From Neckera pumila (lineage: Eukaryota; Streptophyta; Bryopsida; Hypnales; Neckeraceae): DNA of 64,000 nucleotides. Each line of letters begins with the position of its first letter. The stretch's first letter is position 1. A program made the translations under genes and the position numbers. Shown here one piece after another: positions 38,016 to 49,556 of this stretch. The notes under the pieces were generated by a model. The model was not told where the DNA came from. It searched no databases and saw only the letters and a program-made list of their open reading frames with translations. The stretch lies in contig OZ018417.1 of assembly GCA_963969595.1 (NCBI GenBank), forward strand, positions 6,450,501-6,514,500, read 5' to 3'.

Positions 38016-38655
38016 TGATGAGCCTCTTGAGGAGGTAAAGTCCAAGGTGAATGTAAAAATAAAGACCTTCTATTTTGTGCCGTTTATGTTCAATTGTTTC
38101 ATCTCTCCCAAGTAATTTGGGGCCTTTGATTGCAACTATGAACTCAAAATTTGAAAAAAATTCATGCATTGCAAATAAACCGTTCCTGCAATTTCCCCAG
38201 GGTTAAAACGGGGGGTCAAAACAGCCTCTACAAGAGGCTCGTCATATAACTATAAGCTTGACCATTCTATGGCATTTACTTTTATTTTTAGCTGCGGCAA
38301 ATTGGCAACAACACATGGCACACTAGTCCTTATATTTTTTTTTAAATAACATTCATTTCCCCAAATAACCAGTACCTATTTTTAAATATTTTCTGGGGTG
38401 CTTCCTTTTGGTCGTATCTAAAGTAGTATTGTCATCTTCTTGCGGAGGGCCGTTTTGCCTCCCCCTTTTATCCCTGGGGAAAACGCAAGAACGTTTTATT
38501 TGACATTTTTTTGCAAATTCTGAGTTCATATTTGCAATCAGAGCCCCCAAATTAGCTAGAAGAAGTGTTAACAATTGAGCAAAGACGGCACAAAATAGGG
38601 GGTCTTTTTTAACATTCACCCTGGCTGGTCTTTACCTCCACAAGAGGCTCCCATC
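38016..38655. mobile_element. Inverted pair of a 230-bp MITE (long fold-back)
   Basis: Unit one, 38016-38245, has ends ATGATGAGCCTCTTG and CAAGAGGCTCGTCAT. Unit two, 38431-38655, is the same sequence in reverse orientation. The two share GGAGGTAAAG, GGTGAATGT, CTATTTTGTGCCGT, CTCAATTGTT-like, TTTGGGG, GATTGCAA and TTTCCCCAGGG in order. A 185-bp spacer separates them. RNA across the locus would fold into a hairpin of about 225 bp per arm. Confidence 0.78.
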
Positions 38656-40077
38656 ACTACTTTAGACCCGACTCGACCCGACCCTTCCTTTTGTGTGAAT
38701 GATCAGTTATCGTACGGCTTCCACGGAATCACGTCTGCGTGAATTGTGGAGCAGTCAGCACGCTTCTTCAATCTTGGCGTAGAAGTCGGGCATGCGGAAG
38801 ACGACGACGATGGCACTTCCTCCATCCTGCAAATTTGGTGGGTTGAATCCCGCCCACTCATCAGCAGCAGCGTTGAAAATGGCATGATCAGCAAGTGGGC
38901 CAAAGCGTTAATTGGAACGCAGTGACTGGATCAACTCGGGCTATGGATCAGAGCAAGCCTTTTGAGAGTCGATCGGTGGCGCGCCTTGGATTTGTGGTGG
39001 TTAGCAGACTTAACTTCCTGTGGTGGTTAGCAGACTGCCGAAACCTAGCACTAATCACTTCAGTTGATCTTTCTGCACTCCAATTCAACGACCTTCTTGT
39101 GGCGTGGAAATCAGTCCACAATTGGGTGCATTTCGGTTTTAGGGTTTACGTAGATAATGAATTGAATATGGACGCGTTAGTGGAGTAACTTTGAGTTGCA
39201 GTAAACTGAATCTTCTCCGTCGTGGGCGATTCGGAAGAGTATATTTTCATGAACCCGAGCTAGAGAGCGAGTGAATTCAGATAGCTTGTGTCCAGCTCGC
39301 CCGAAGTGAATTCAGGTAGCTTGTGTCCAGCTCGCCCGAGGACCACGATTGCTTCTTACAGCTGGACTTCGCTTCAATTCGTGTATGCTGTGTTAGTAGG
39401 AAAATGTGGGTGAGTTGGGGATTGGCGCATGTGGGGATCCATTTTCGAAGGGATGGGTGGAGTAGTTTGTGTGGACAATCTTCAGAGGTGATATCGTGTT
39501 GTGTTGATGGTGAATGTGGGGCGGGCGAGGTTTAGCATTTGAAACTTGTTCGTGCTTGTAGTGAATTTTGCACGCAGAGGCAGCATTGTTTTGGTCGATT
39601 ACATCCATTGATGCAGTTTTGTTCCCGGAAGAGAAGCTACTGCTGTAGTACGAGGTGCGAATGCAACAAAATGGATAGCCATGCGTGCTACCAGCCGGGG
39701 AAGTAGGCTTCCAGTTCGAGGTGTGAGCACCACATGCGGCGTTTGTTGTAGAAATGGAGATACCATTCATGCTGATTCTGGGTTTTCTGTTGTGATACCA
39801 GCCGAGTCCTAGGTAAGACCCTAAACCGTCGTGCCTTGGGAATGTAATTCAGTGCACGAGTCATGTAGACTTTGTTCCGAACGACGTTGCTGGCAAGTTC
39901 ATCACATGGTATAGTTGCAAGGATAGTTGCAAAGATCGTTTTTGCAGGATGTGTGAAGCAGGCCTCTGATTAGACTCCGTGATGTTGCCTCCCTCGCAGG
40001 AGTATCGGCGTGGATGTGGCGTAATTTTTTCCCATCCATTTACGGTTGTTTGAAGCTTTCTCCTTCAACGTTGCACA
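38656..40077 (+). promoter_or_regulatory. Upstream region of the alpha-L-rhamnosidase gene
   Basis: Balanced to G+C-rich DNA preceding the rhamnosidase start codon. A 35-bp unit (GTGAATTCAGATAGCTTGTG...) is duplicated in tandem at 39271-39305 and 39306-39340 with two changes. A GGTGGTTAGCAGACT word is repeated at about 38996 and 39022. No conserved protein is seen in the short frames. An upstream leader exon cannot be excluded. Confidence 0.4.
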
Positions 40078-42907
40078 ATGTCACTCCTCAGCGAAGACAT
40101 GGATTGGGCCGGTGCGCAATGGATCGGCGCGGCCACTTCTGTCTTGGTCGCGGACGACTTCGTCGTTGTTGAGAAATCGGACGCGGAGCGCTACCAAAGC
40201 ATGCGGTTGCGCCGCGAAGTAGTCGTGCAGCCCCAGCTTCGACGTGCGACTCTTTCTGTGTGCGGCTTGGGTCAATACGAGCTCACAATCGACGGCACCA
40301 AAGTGGGCGAGGATCTGTTCACTCCCGGGTGGACGAACTACAGGAAAACTTGTTTGTACGACACCCACGACGTGACGACGCAGCTCCAACGCAGCAGTCG
40401 TCACGCCATAGGTTTGCTTCTCGGCAATGGGATGTATAACGTCGAGGAAACCACGCGTTACACGAAGTTCACAGGGAGTTATGGCCCCTTGAAAGCTATC
40501 GCGCATTTGCGGCTCGAGTATTGGGTCGGGCCAACTGAAATTGTAATCACCGATGGAAAATGGCGGATTAGTCCGGGACCGATTACGTACTCGCACATCT
40601 TTGGTGGGGAAGATTACGACGCGCGTTTGGAAGCAAATGGTTGGGACTCACCAGGATTCGAAGATTCCAACTGGTACGCCGCGGGGGTCTTGGAAGGCCC
40701 CGGAGGAAAGCTTTGCGGGGAGAGTGTTGCTGCGCCTCCAATTCGCGCCATCGAAACAATCCGAGTGGAAAATGTGAAGGAATTGAAGGCGGGGGTCTTC
40801 GTTTATGACTTGGGCCAAAATGCTTCCATGATGCCGCGCATTACTGTGGAAGGTGATGCTGGCGCCGTTGTGCGGATCAGTCCCGGAGAATTGCTTCACG
40901 TTGACGGCTCGCTGGATCGATTTTCAAGTGGGGGAGGCTTGGCGTACTGGCAATACACTTTGGCAGGAACAGCAAAAGAGGAGACTTACTTTTCCAAGTT
41001 TTGGTACCACGCCTGCCGTTACTTGCAAGTGGAGTGCTTCCCCGCATCGCCAGGGTCGCCATTGCCGATTGTTTCGTTCCTGGAGAATGTGATTATTCAC
41101 TCCACTTCTGAGCCCATTGGGGAATTCGCCTGCTCCAACGATTTGTTTAACAGAGTCTACACATTGATTCGTTGGGCCCAACGGAGCAACATGGTGAGTT
41201 ACATGACGGATTGCCCTCACCGCGAGCGACTCGGCTGGCTCGAGCAGACGCATCTTAATGGTCCCGCGCTCCGATACAATTTTCGTCTGGACAAATTGTG
41301 TACAAAAACGATGAACGATATGGCGGATACGCAATGGGCGAACGGGATGCTTACCACGACTGCGCCGGAGTTTGCGATCTTCGGGGACTGGACAAATGCT
41401 TTTCGAAACTCCCCCGAGTGGGGTAGCGCGTTTTTGATGATTGCGTGGCAGCAATATGAATTCGCGGGCGATTTCGAGTTGCTGCGGATCTACTACGACA
41501 GAATGATGCGGTACGTGGCGTATCTCGCCAGTCGTGCGGAAGAGAATATAGTGAGCTTTGGGTTGAGCGATTGGTACGACATTGGGCCCGGGGAACCCGG
41601 TCCATCGAAGTTGACTCCGAGTGGAGTGACGGGCACGGCGTTTTACTACCAAGACACGCTCATCCTGACACAGGTGGCGAAGATGCTCAACAGGAACGAC
41701 GACGTGTCGAAGTTCGAACAGCAAGGGGAGCGCATTCGAGAAGCCTTTAACGCCAAATTCTTCAACGCCGACACCAACCAGTATGCCACCGGCTCGCAGT
41801 GCGCCAACGCCATGGTATCGTGCTGAATGAATTCTACTCCCTCTGTCCGTAGATTTTGTTGAAACGTTTCATACCAATTTCATTGTTCATATTGTGGAAA
41901 GCATAATCCAGGAGGGTCCTAAATTTTATATTACCAGAATCAATGAAGAACATTGCATGTGCTCACTGTTGCAACCTATACAAAATTGGACACAAGAAAG
42001 CCTCTGTATGATCTACTCAAAACAACCTTAGAAACATGAGGTCTAGAGTGGACACTTATGTGTGGACGGAGGAAGCACTTATTGATTACTCTGTCTCCCA
42101 GTCAGTTCATTGCAAGCTGTTGCTTCCCTGTGTCTTCATCGGTCGAGGTTAGGGTTAGGGTTAGGGTTTAGGATTCTGGTGTTTCGCATATCTTTGAATT
42201 CTTGACTGACAAATTCATGTTGTGCTGTTGTTCCCTTTTCAAAGGCGCTTGTTATGGGTTTGGCGGACCCTGCCCATCGCGCAGCTGTGCTCGAGAACAT
42301 CGTGGCAGACATACAAAAGCAAGGTCTTACGGCTGGAGATGTAGGGTTTCGCTATCTGTTGCGTGCATTGGCGGACGGCAATCGCTCCGATGTGATCTAC
42401 AGTATGAACAACCAGTCCACCAGTCCTGGCTATGGCATGATGCTGGCGAAAGGCGCCACGGCTCTTACCGAAGCGTGGGACGCCAACCCCCTCTCCTCGC
42501 AGAACCATTTCATGCTTGGGCAGATCACGGAGTGGTTCTTCCACGATCTGGCTGGCATCCGAAGCGACCCCGACGGTCCCGGATTCCGAAAGGTGATCCT
42601 TAAACCTACCATCGTGGGCGACTTGACGTGGGTGAAGGCCAGCCATGTTTCGCACAAGGGCAGAATTGTCAGCGAGTGGAGACATTCGGAAGAAGAGACC
42701 ACGTTTACAATGTCCGTGCCTGGTAACACAACTGCAAATGTGTTTCTTCCCACCGCAGCACACAACTCTGTTATGCGGACTGCGTCGCCAAGTAGCAGCG
42801 GAGTCAAATTCGTCAAGGTCGAAAATGGTTTCACGGTTTTCGAAATCACCGCTGCTGGCACTTACACTTTCACCATGGGGCCATGCCCTGCAGCTAGCCT
42901 CTCTTGA
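40078..42907 (+). CDS. Alpha-L-rhamnosidase, glycoside hydrolase family 78
   Basis: Two exons, 40078-41814 and 42245-42907, joined in phase 0 across a GT-AG intron: 2400 nt, 799 aa. GH78 enzymes remove terminal alpha-L-rhamnose with inversion, from pectin side chains, glycosides or polymers. The N-terminal beta domain has GLGQYELTIDGTKVG and TPGWTNYRK. A second beta domain has FVYDLGQNASMMPRI. The catalytic alpha/alpha barrel starts near residue 345, with TDCPHRERLGW at 377-387 (Glu383 a candidate acid) and PEWGSA at 446-451. Exon 2 supplies the second half of the barrel, with TEAWD (Glu655, candidate base) and SQNHFMLG. No signal peptide is seen, so the product may be cytosolic or the true start lies further upstream. 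G+C is well above the surroundings. If the intron is retained, translation stops at 41826, giving 582 aa without Glu655. Roles of the two Glu residues are inferred. Confidence 0.9.
41837..42075. mobile_element. Stowaway-like MITE inside the rhamnosidase intron
   Basis: The left end CTCCCTCTGTCCG after TA and the right end GGACGGAGGAAG are the conserved ends of Stowaway (Tc1/mariner) MITEs. It is about 239 bp and starts 22 bp after the splice donor at 41815. The right target TA is not intact. Confidence 0.65.
42148..42172 (+). repeat. Short telomere-like repeat in the intron
   Basis: Tandem GTTAGG words ending in GGTTTAGG, close to the plant telomere unit TTTAGGG. About 25 bp, 70 bp before the acceptor. 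Probably an interstitial telomere-like motif of no coding meaning. Confidence 0.6.
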
Positions 42908-44499
42908 CGGCCTCTCATCTTGTGTCTTGCCTGTTTGAGAACTGTGTTCCGCTTTCCAGTTCGGAGATTGATGGCACTGCAGTGATGTCCGACGCTTATG
43001 ATGTAGAGCTCATGTGATTATGAACAGTCTCCAGGCTTGTAAATATTTCGATTGATGTGAGGAGGAACAGTAAATGGAGTGGTTGAGGAATCCGAGGAAT
43101 CCGAGAGAGAAGGTGGTGAAGTCGTTGCAGGATCTATTCGTGCCTCGGCCTTGATTTTATTGCAGCTATGCCGGAAGCGCCGTTTGGTGGGTTCATCTCG
43201 ATCCATCAGAGATTGAGAATTTGGCTAAGGCGCTTCCCTGTTGGATGGTTAAGCCGGAGGTCCAACACTTGCAAGTGAAGAAACTTACGTTGTGCCGGCC
43301 TAGAGAAAGCCAACGTATAACACGTGCTATTTAAGCATGATGAGAGATATCAAAAGCCCTGGAACGTCTCATAGGAAATGTTTTGCTGCCATGCGAAGAG
43401 AAGTCACTCCGACCGTTCCCTACCAACATTCTGTACGTGCACGAAGCGGGCTGCAAAGAATGTTTCCCAGATGCCTTTCAGTCTACACAGCGTTGTCACG
43501 CCTAATGGTGACCTACATGCGTAAAAAAGTCAAGTACAGCTGGTTGATATATACTGTCCAAATGTGTACTCAAATTCTGTCAATGCCAGGGAAAGAAGAC
43601 CCAGAAAGGGTTTCGCTCTTTTCTTCAAATTTGGGATATTTCTGTTGTTACCAGACAAAAGCTTTGCAATAGAATCAGTGGTATGTAAAGAGAATTATAG
43701 CATGTGGTAATAGAATATTTCTCCGCCGTACTATTTCAAGTTTTATGTCCCCAGCGTTTTTACATCAAATTAAGTAATCGAAACGCATCTTGAACTCCTC
43801 AGTGTTCTCTGTCGAATCCCATCCACTTATTTTTTGAAAATATGAAGGTGTCCATTAAAAAACGAAGAGGGAGGAATACAGCTAGTCAGATTCCCTAGAC
43901 GGGGGCGCCGGGCAACCGTGACAGCAAAATCTTAGGATAACTTACATTTGGGCAGAGCAATAAGCTGCATCCACTTTCTGAAATGAACTACTAAAATATG
44001 AAAAATCACTGGAACAAGCTTTCTTGTTTTCCCTGTGGACAGTCTACATATAGCTAGGGTATGGAGTCTGCAACCACTCGATTGATTAGCTAGAATACCA
44101 CTGCCAACGAATGAAGTCTGTTGTTTTCACCTATTATTTTCTTGCCACTTCCTTTATTCAGCCATAAAAAGGACATCTTCTGCAACATAGTGCATAAGGG
44201 AAAAAATCGACATCGTCTGTACATAACAGAGATGGTCGATACCTACATATGATTCTCGATCCAATTGGGCATCATTGAGCCACATTATCAGAGTCAGGAG
44301 TCTAACTCGGCAGTCCGCCCGCTCTGGGAGACCGGGTCACGTAGACTGCATTGGAACCTCCCTGTCGATCTATCATTTGGCAACTTCTCCAGCTAGACAT
44401 CGGTATCCCAATGCGAAAAACTTAGAAGTTCCCAATTTCCAGCGATGCTTTTCTGGGAAATACTGAACCACCATAAATCTACAAATGATTACTTAATAT
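42908..44499. other. Convergent intergenic region between rhamnosidase and UBC genes
   Basis: The two genes converge here, so both 3' untranslated regions lie within it. No conserved protein is recognised in the short frames (43018-43206 minus, 43337-43672 plus, 44275-44466 plus). No repeat boundary is clear. Confidence 0.45.
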
Positions 44500-46829
44500 T
44501 TATCTCGGAAGCGCAGCAGCATCCCTATATTGCTTGCGCATAACCTTCTTGAACTCTGCAATCAGAAAAGCACTTTGCATATCAGAAACAGGGTAATCGG
44601 CATTATCCTGCTATTGGTTGCCCGCAATTGAGATAGTTATGATAACTATTCGGCCTTCGTCATTTAGAACATCAGCACAAACTGACGACACATTAGAGAA
44701 CAGTCAGGGCGCACCTTCTTGATCGCTCCAAAGTGCAGCAGCATAGCTGTTCAGGGGGCTGTCATTGTTTGGCTCTGCAGAAGATACGAATTTGATCATT
44801 AGGTGCTTTGGGTTCAGAGGATTTTTGGCAAAATGCATTGCATGATATGCGTAAACATGAACGGCACCGAAATGAACGAGCGACACTTACCACCAAGTAA
44901 ACTCTGGATCGACAGGAGGATTGTACGCACGTCGTATGCGGATGACCATTTATCCTGGAGAAGGATGTAGTTAGAAAGCCATATAGTCAGCAAAGGGAAA
45001 GAAAATACAAATTCAGTTCAACCGAGAGCATTGGAAACCGACATTTGACAGTAGATGAGTACCTGTAAGATGTCTAGGCAGATATTCCCGAATTGATCAA
45101 CATTCGGATGAAAACATAGTGTGTCGAACTTCACCACAGGTGGCTTGAAAGGATAATCGGTGGGAAACTTGAGAGTCAATTTGTATGATAAACCCTCGTA
45201 AACGGTGGCGTTACTCCCTTTTATAGTCCCAATCCATGAAAATATGTTGTCACCCTCCGGAAATGCCGATATACCAGGATCTCCGCAAGTCTGTAGAATC
45301 AAAGGGGGGGTGTCATATCGTGAGCTATTCGGGACTATCAATCGCTAATAGGGCACAGACGTCTGATTACAATCGTGAGTGCAAGCAATAAAATACCAGA
45401 TGCACGCTTTCCTAGTTAACTTATATTCACCAATACAAGGTCGATGCATCTCAATATACCAGTTTCTACCGTGGCTCTTACTTCAGAAATCAGCTAGATT
45501 CTACAAGCCAAATGCTGACTTACCATAAGAGACATCAACTCAGATTGCAACCTGCACAATACCACAAATTCCCAGGAAATTAACTCAGAATCCTTTAAGA
45601 CGATGTTTAAGACGATGCGACATGTTCAAATGCACTTCTCCTCCTGCCTTAAGAAAAGTTACCGCCTAAAACCAGGTCCTCAGGTACGCTCTCGTTGGTT
45701 CATACCTGTTTCTCCAAATCAAACTGAATTACCATTCTAAACTCTCATAAAATCACCATCTGAAACTTACCAAAATCCTCTATGATCACTTTCATCGTAA
45801 AACAAGTTGCTGTTGGAAAACTAAGAATCAATAGAATGTCCACATTGGCGAAGAGCAAAATGGAGGGATAAATGAGGCATCATACAGGCATAGTCAATCG
45901 TTAGAAAAACTATTGCAACAAGATATCGTCTGCTCAATGTTGTCCTTGGAATTGCCGTGACTGAAAAAAAATCTGAAAACCGATACTCGACAAGGATTTC
46001 TCCCATTCTCAAATCATGCTCATCCACTAACTCATAATTTCAGTCAGTGAAGAGATCACTTCTGATCTCAGAGTTGCATTCACAACTCTCCTTATACACT
46101 GAAATGTATCGATACCAATAGTTTCAAATTCATCGAAAACGAGCTGCTATCGGAACAATATGACTCAATCGAACTTCCATGTAGGAAAAAGAGCTTATTT
46201 CACTCATCCAGAATGGCTGAGGTATTCTATAGGCGGGAGAAAAATCCATTTCAAACATCCATAGTCCACTCACTGTTGCCCTCGGGATTTCCGAGATAAA
46301 AAAACAGCTCTCAAGATTAAAACTACTATTGAATCTCAACAGAGACAAAAAATCAACAAGAAGGCAAGGGGACTACCACCTCTGATAAACAGAATGACTA
46401 TCCACGGGAATATCTATAAAAAGTTTACGATCTGAAGTAGATCAACATCCTTATTTCAATATGAAGTTAATGTCGGCAAACTACGAGCCTCCACGTTGTC
46501 GGCAAAGCAAGTTTTACTCATCCACAATGGAAGGTAAGATGAGCTACACTACAGGAGAGAGAATCGTAAGACGATTTCATTGAAAAACAAGACTTCCTTC
46601 ACTCAGTGCAGAACTCGAGAAAACCAGGACAAAAAAACCAAATAGAAACAAATAAAAACTACTCCAACAATTGACACCTCGACATTGTCAAAAATGAACA
46701 GAGTAGAAACCTCCGAGAAACCGAGTGACTATCCACCAGCTGCGATGCGGGCTTCGGCAACTTCCCCGTCGCGGGCTGCACAATGCTGCTGCTGTGCTGT
46801 TGAACATCCTGAGGCAAGTTTCCAGTCAT
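44500..46829 (-). CDS. UBC19: Ubiquitin-conjugating enzyme E2, UBC19/UBC20 (UBE2C) class
   Basis: Six exons with GT-AG introns: 46829-46711, 45551-45524, 45290-45063, 44954-44891, 44774-44715 and 44555-44500. Total 555 nt, 184 aa, in frame. This E2 class works with the anaphase-promoting complex to ubiquitinate cyclins and other mitotic targets. The N-terminal extension (about 40 aa, Gln/Ser-rich) ends SHSVSRR and leads into LQSELMSLM, as in UBC19/20. The catalytic core has [10 protein letters not shown], the YPFKPP turn, HPN at 110-112 and active Cys120 in NICLDIL. It then has [30 protein letters not shown] and ALWSDQE. The C-terminus is [17 protein letters not shown]. One 28-nt exon (45524-45551) is unusually short. 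The first intron (about 1.16 kb) contains diverged repeats. Confidence 0.93.
45780..46640. repeat. Diverged tandem repeat in the first UBC intron
   Basis: About three diverged units of roughly 300 bp share words such as ACTCATCCA, AATGGA/AATGGC followed by G-rich text, TTGTCCTTGGAATT/TTGCCCTCGGGATT and CTCATCCACTAACTC-like segments (near 45830, 46160 and 46490). Similarity is loose, so unit borders are approximate. Confidence 0.4.
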
Positions 46830-47645
46830 GGTTCTTCACCAATCCAAACACACAGCAAACAACAGATCCACTCTCTTCTTCCTCGATCTTCCAGCCCGCC
46901 CGCCCGCCCGTCCGGAACGGGGAAGTGCAGCAATCCCGCGCTCGCTTGCGTTCGGGCTGCTTGCGTTCGGACACAATTAGCTTAGCGTCAGGGGGAGAGG
47001 AAGAGACAATTGGAGATTCCGAGAAGCGGCCAAATCCAAAAGAAAGACGCTTCGAGCACAATGTTCTAGCAAACGAAACACAAAGCAGAAGGGAAATCAC
47101 AATGCAAGCGTATTGTATCCCGAATGCGGGATTTGAAGCAGCGAGCGGGGCGAAGGGGCGGTGCGCGAGGGAGAAGAGTGCTGGAAGAGTTGAGGGAAAC
47201 GACGGGGGGTGCGGCCATTGGCCTGGACCTTTCGAAATCCGTGTTGGCAGTGATAGATGCTGAGATGGCGGATGATGTGGAGGGGTTGGTGGGAACGGCA
47301 GGAGGGAACCGAGTGGGGTACGCGAGAACTAACAGCCGGGACGGCCGTTTATAATATGACTGTTATTTGGGTGCAGATTTTTGAATTCGGGAAAGTGCCG
47401 TTTCTCGAGAAAAGGGCGCCAGGGTTGCAGTCCAATCAGCAGCACTCATTTCATTTCAGGTTTGTAGGTTTTGGGTTAAATTTTTTTAATGAGTTTTGCA
47501 CATTTTTACATACACTTTTTTAAATATTAAAGTTATTTACCTCTTTAAGAGCAGTTGGGCGTTTTGCAAGAAAAATTTCAACAAAGAATGAGCAACACGG
47601 GGGCCCAATTTTGCCATGGAAACGACGTGGGAACAACAAAGAACT
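46830..47645. promoter_or_regulatory. Upstream region of the UBC gene
   Basis: G+C-rich DNA (CCCGCC repeats near 46890) lies upstream of the minus-strand start and should hold leader and promoter. Overlapping frames on both strands (46685-47354) match no family and look like composition effects. Composition turns A+T-rich after about 47460. Confidence 0.4.
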
Positions 47646-48513
47646 ACCCTAAAGGACCATTGTCCCTTTGGGCAGGTACCTACGGGCTGAATTTTTGTCG
47701 TAATTTATTGAAACTTTTTTTGAAGATAGAAAAACTGCTAAGCTTTGTGGGAATATATATATTTTTTCAATCGGTGCTTGGAAAAAAAGTTATACCCAAA
47801 TAAGTTCAAAATAGGGTACCTGGGGTAGCAAAAAAAATTTTGCAATCTTTTTTTTTTTTTTTTTTAGGAAAGCTTTGATTCATTTGATTTGGATTTGTTA
47901 TGAGAAACTTATGGACGATCTTGTTTTTTGAGCACTTAAAGCATCTTCCTGAAAAAAATAACTTGTAGGATTCATTTCTGAATGCAATTTTTACAATTTT
48001 TCCAAAAAAAAAGTTCCAAAAGGTTTAGTTTTTTTGCTAGAACAATCTCACCATTGGGATTAGTGCTTTTTTATTCCATATAAAAGATATTAATATTTTA
48101 GATTTTCCTTCTATTTTGTACCTACTTCTACTTAACAATTTTTTTAATAATAAAAATTAATTTTTTTTGGAATTTTTTTTCCCCTAGACTCTCAATTCAA
48201 TTCTCTACTATAAAGATTAAAAGCTCAAAACTCTGTAGTGTAAAAGATTTAAATTAAAAAAACGTTCAAAGTCATTAAATCTAGTCCCGCAATGTGCTGA
48301 TTAAATTATTTTTTTCACTTTAAACGTAGATATCTTGCAATCTGTGCGGTCAAAAATTTTGAAATTTTTTCCATACATTTTCATACTAATTAGGTATAAG
48401 ATTCTACGGTTAGATGTGCAAAAAAAACAATTTTCAATTTTTTTGACTCTTTGCTATAGAAATGGCAATTTTGAGTGTTTTTTGGCAGAAAAATGGCCTT
48501 GGTCCTTTAGGTG
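47646..48513. mobile_element. TTAA-family element, copy G (subfamily 2, degenerate)
   Basis: About 868 bp. The body matches copies H and C, with shared words GGCAGGTACCTACGGGCT, GAAAAACTG, TTGTAGGATTCATTTCTG and AAAATGGCCTTGG. The ends have drifted: ACTACCCTAAAGGACC at the left and TCCTTTAGGTGTTAG at the right, so the flanking TTAA is no longer intact on either side. Confidence 0.65.
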
Positions 48514-48967
48514 TTAGCAACAATGAATGCGCCCTCCAATGTGTGTTTTTTAGTACAATTCCATTCAAATAGTTATAGAAGATTGGTATTTTTTAACTCC
48601 TAAATGTACAGAGCCTTTTCCAGAATTGAAAATTTGACAAAATCATTACAAAGTACTATTTGGAAGAATATTTTGGAATTGATATACAAATAAAAGTTGT
48701 AAACTTACAAATAATAAACTTACAAATAAAAGTTGTAAACTTTGAGTTTTAGATTCTATCCATACAATTAGATTCACCAATGTTATTACCAATATATTTT
48801 TATAAATTTTGAAAGGCAAATTTAAAATTACTTTTAAGTTTGAATGCAAGCCAAATTTTAATACAAAACATCATTTTTGGAGTAAAATTTGTTGGAATGG
48901 ATTTGAAATGAGATTCTCTTGAGATTTTGATTTTTTTAGATGGTTCCATCCTATATTATATTAGTTA

Positions 48968-49554
48968 CTCCCTCCGTTCCAAGATAAATTTGGATTTTCC
49001 TAGAAATGGCTAGATTAGTGCATGAGTTGTTCTTATTTTCAGAAGATTGTGTAGTTACTGTAGCTTTCTGTGAACCCTACTAGGTGTGAAAGAATGGAAG
49101 CCAACAATGAAGTGGCAAAAGTTGAAAACATGCTGCAAAATTGACAATTTTTCCCCTTTGGGGGGAATTGATCTAACGAGTGCTATTAACTTGGATCATT
49201 CTCCCAACAACATTGGAATAAGTAAGTCTGATGATGTCCTCTCTTTTCAATTCCAACAATATCCTATGATTCAACTCTAAGAAATTTTCAACAAAGGATT
49301 TATTAGTAGCAAATTTAGTACAATTTTGGGTTGAATTCATTACCTCTGGTTATTTAGAGGTTGCATTTCAATTCCCTTTATAGGGATTGAATTACTATAT
49401 AGACTCTAGAGCGTGACATATGCGGATTCTTTTGCTTTAGGATGTTTGAACTAGCTTCAGTTGTTGTCGATCAAATTTTAGAGAGCCGATTCCAAATTTA
49501 ATTTGAGACAAGTACGTTTAGAAATCCTAGATTTATTTTGAGACGAAAGGAGTG
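48968..49554. mobile_element. Stowaway-like MITE, about 590 bp
   Basis: Flanked by TA (48966-48967 and 49555-49556). The left end CTCCCTCCGTTCCAAGATAA and the right end, inverted, ACTCCTTTCGTCTCAAAATA, are the classic Stowaway sequence of the Tc1/mariner group; inward pairing continues (AATTTGGATTT and AATCTAGGATTT). The length is above the usual few hundred bp. The 64-codon frame at 49086-49280 shows no transposase features. Confidence 0.82.
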
Positions 49555-49556
49555 TA

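Noticed and set aside
37761..38045. 94-aa minus-strand frame as a gene
   Set aside because: It crosses the junction between the LINE-like remnant and the inverted MITE, so it is a chimeric open frame.
40081..41724. Antisense frames up to 266 aa over the rhamnosidase gene
   Set aside because: They are antisense to a clear GH78 coding region; high G+C leaves antisense frames open.
42148..42172. Telomere or chromosome-end signal
   Set aside because: Only about four imperfect units inside an intron; too short and flanked by gene sequence.
46685..47354. 192-aa plus-strand frame opposite the UBC first exon
   Set aside because: It is the antisense shadow of exon 1 and promoter DNA; the minus strand gives a coherent E2.
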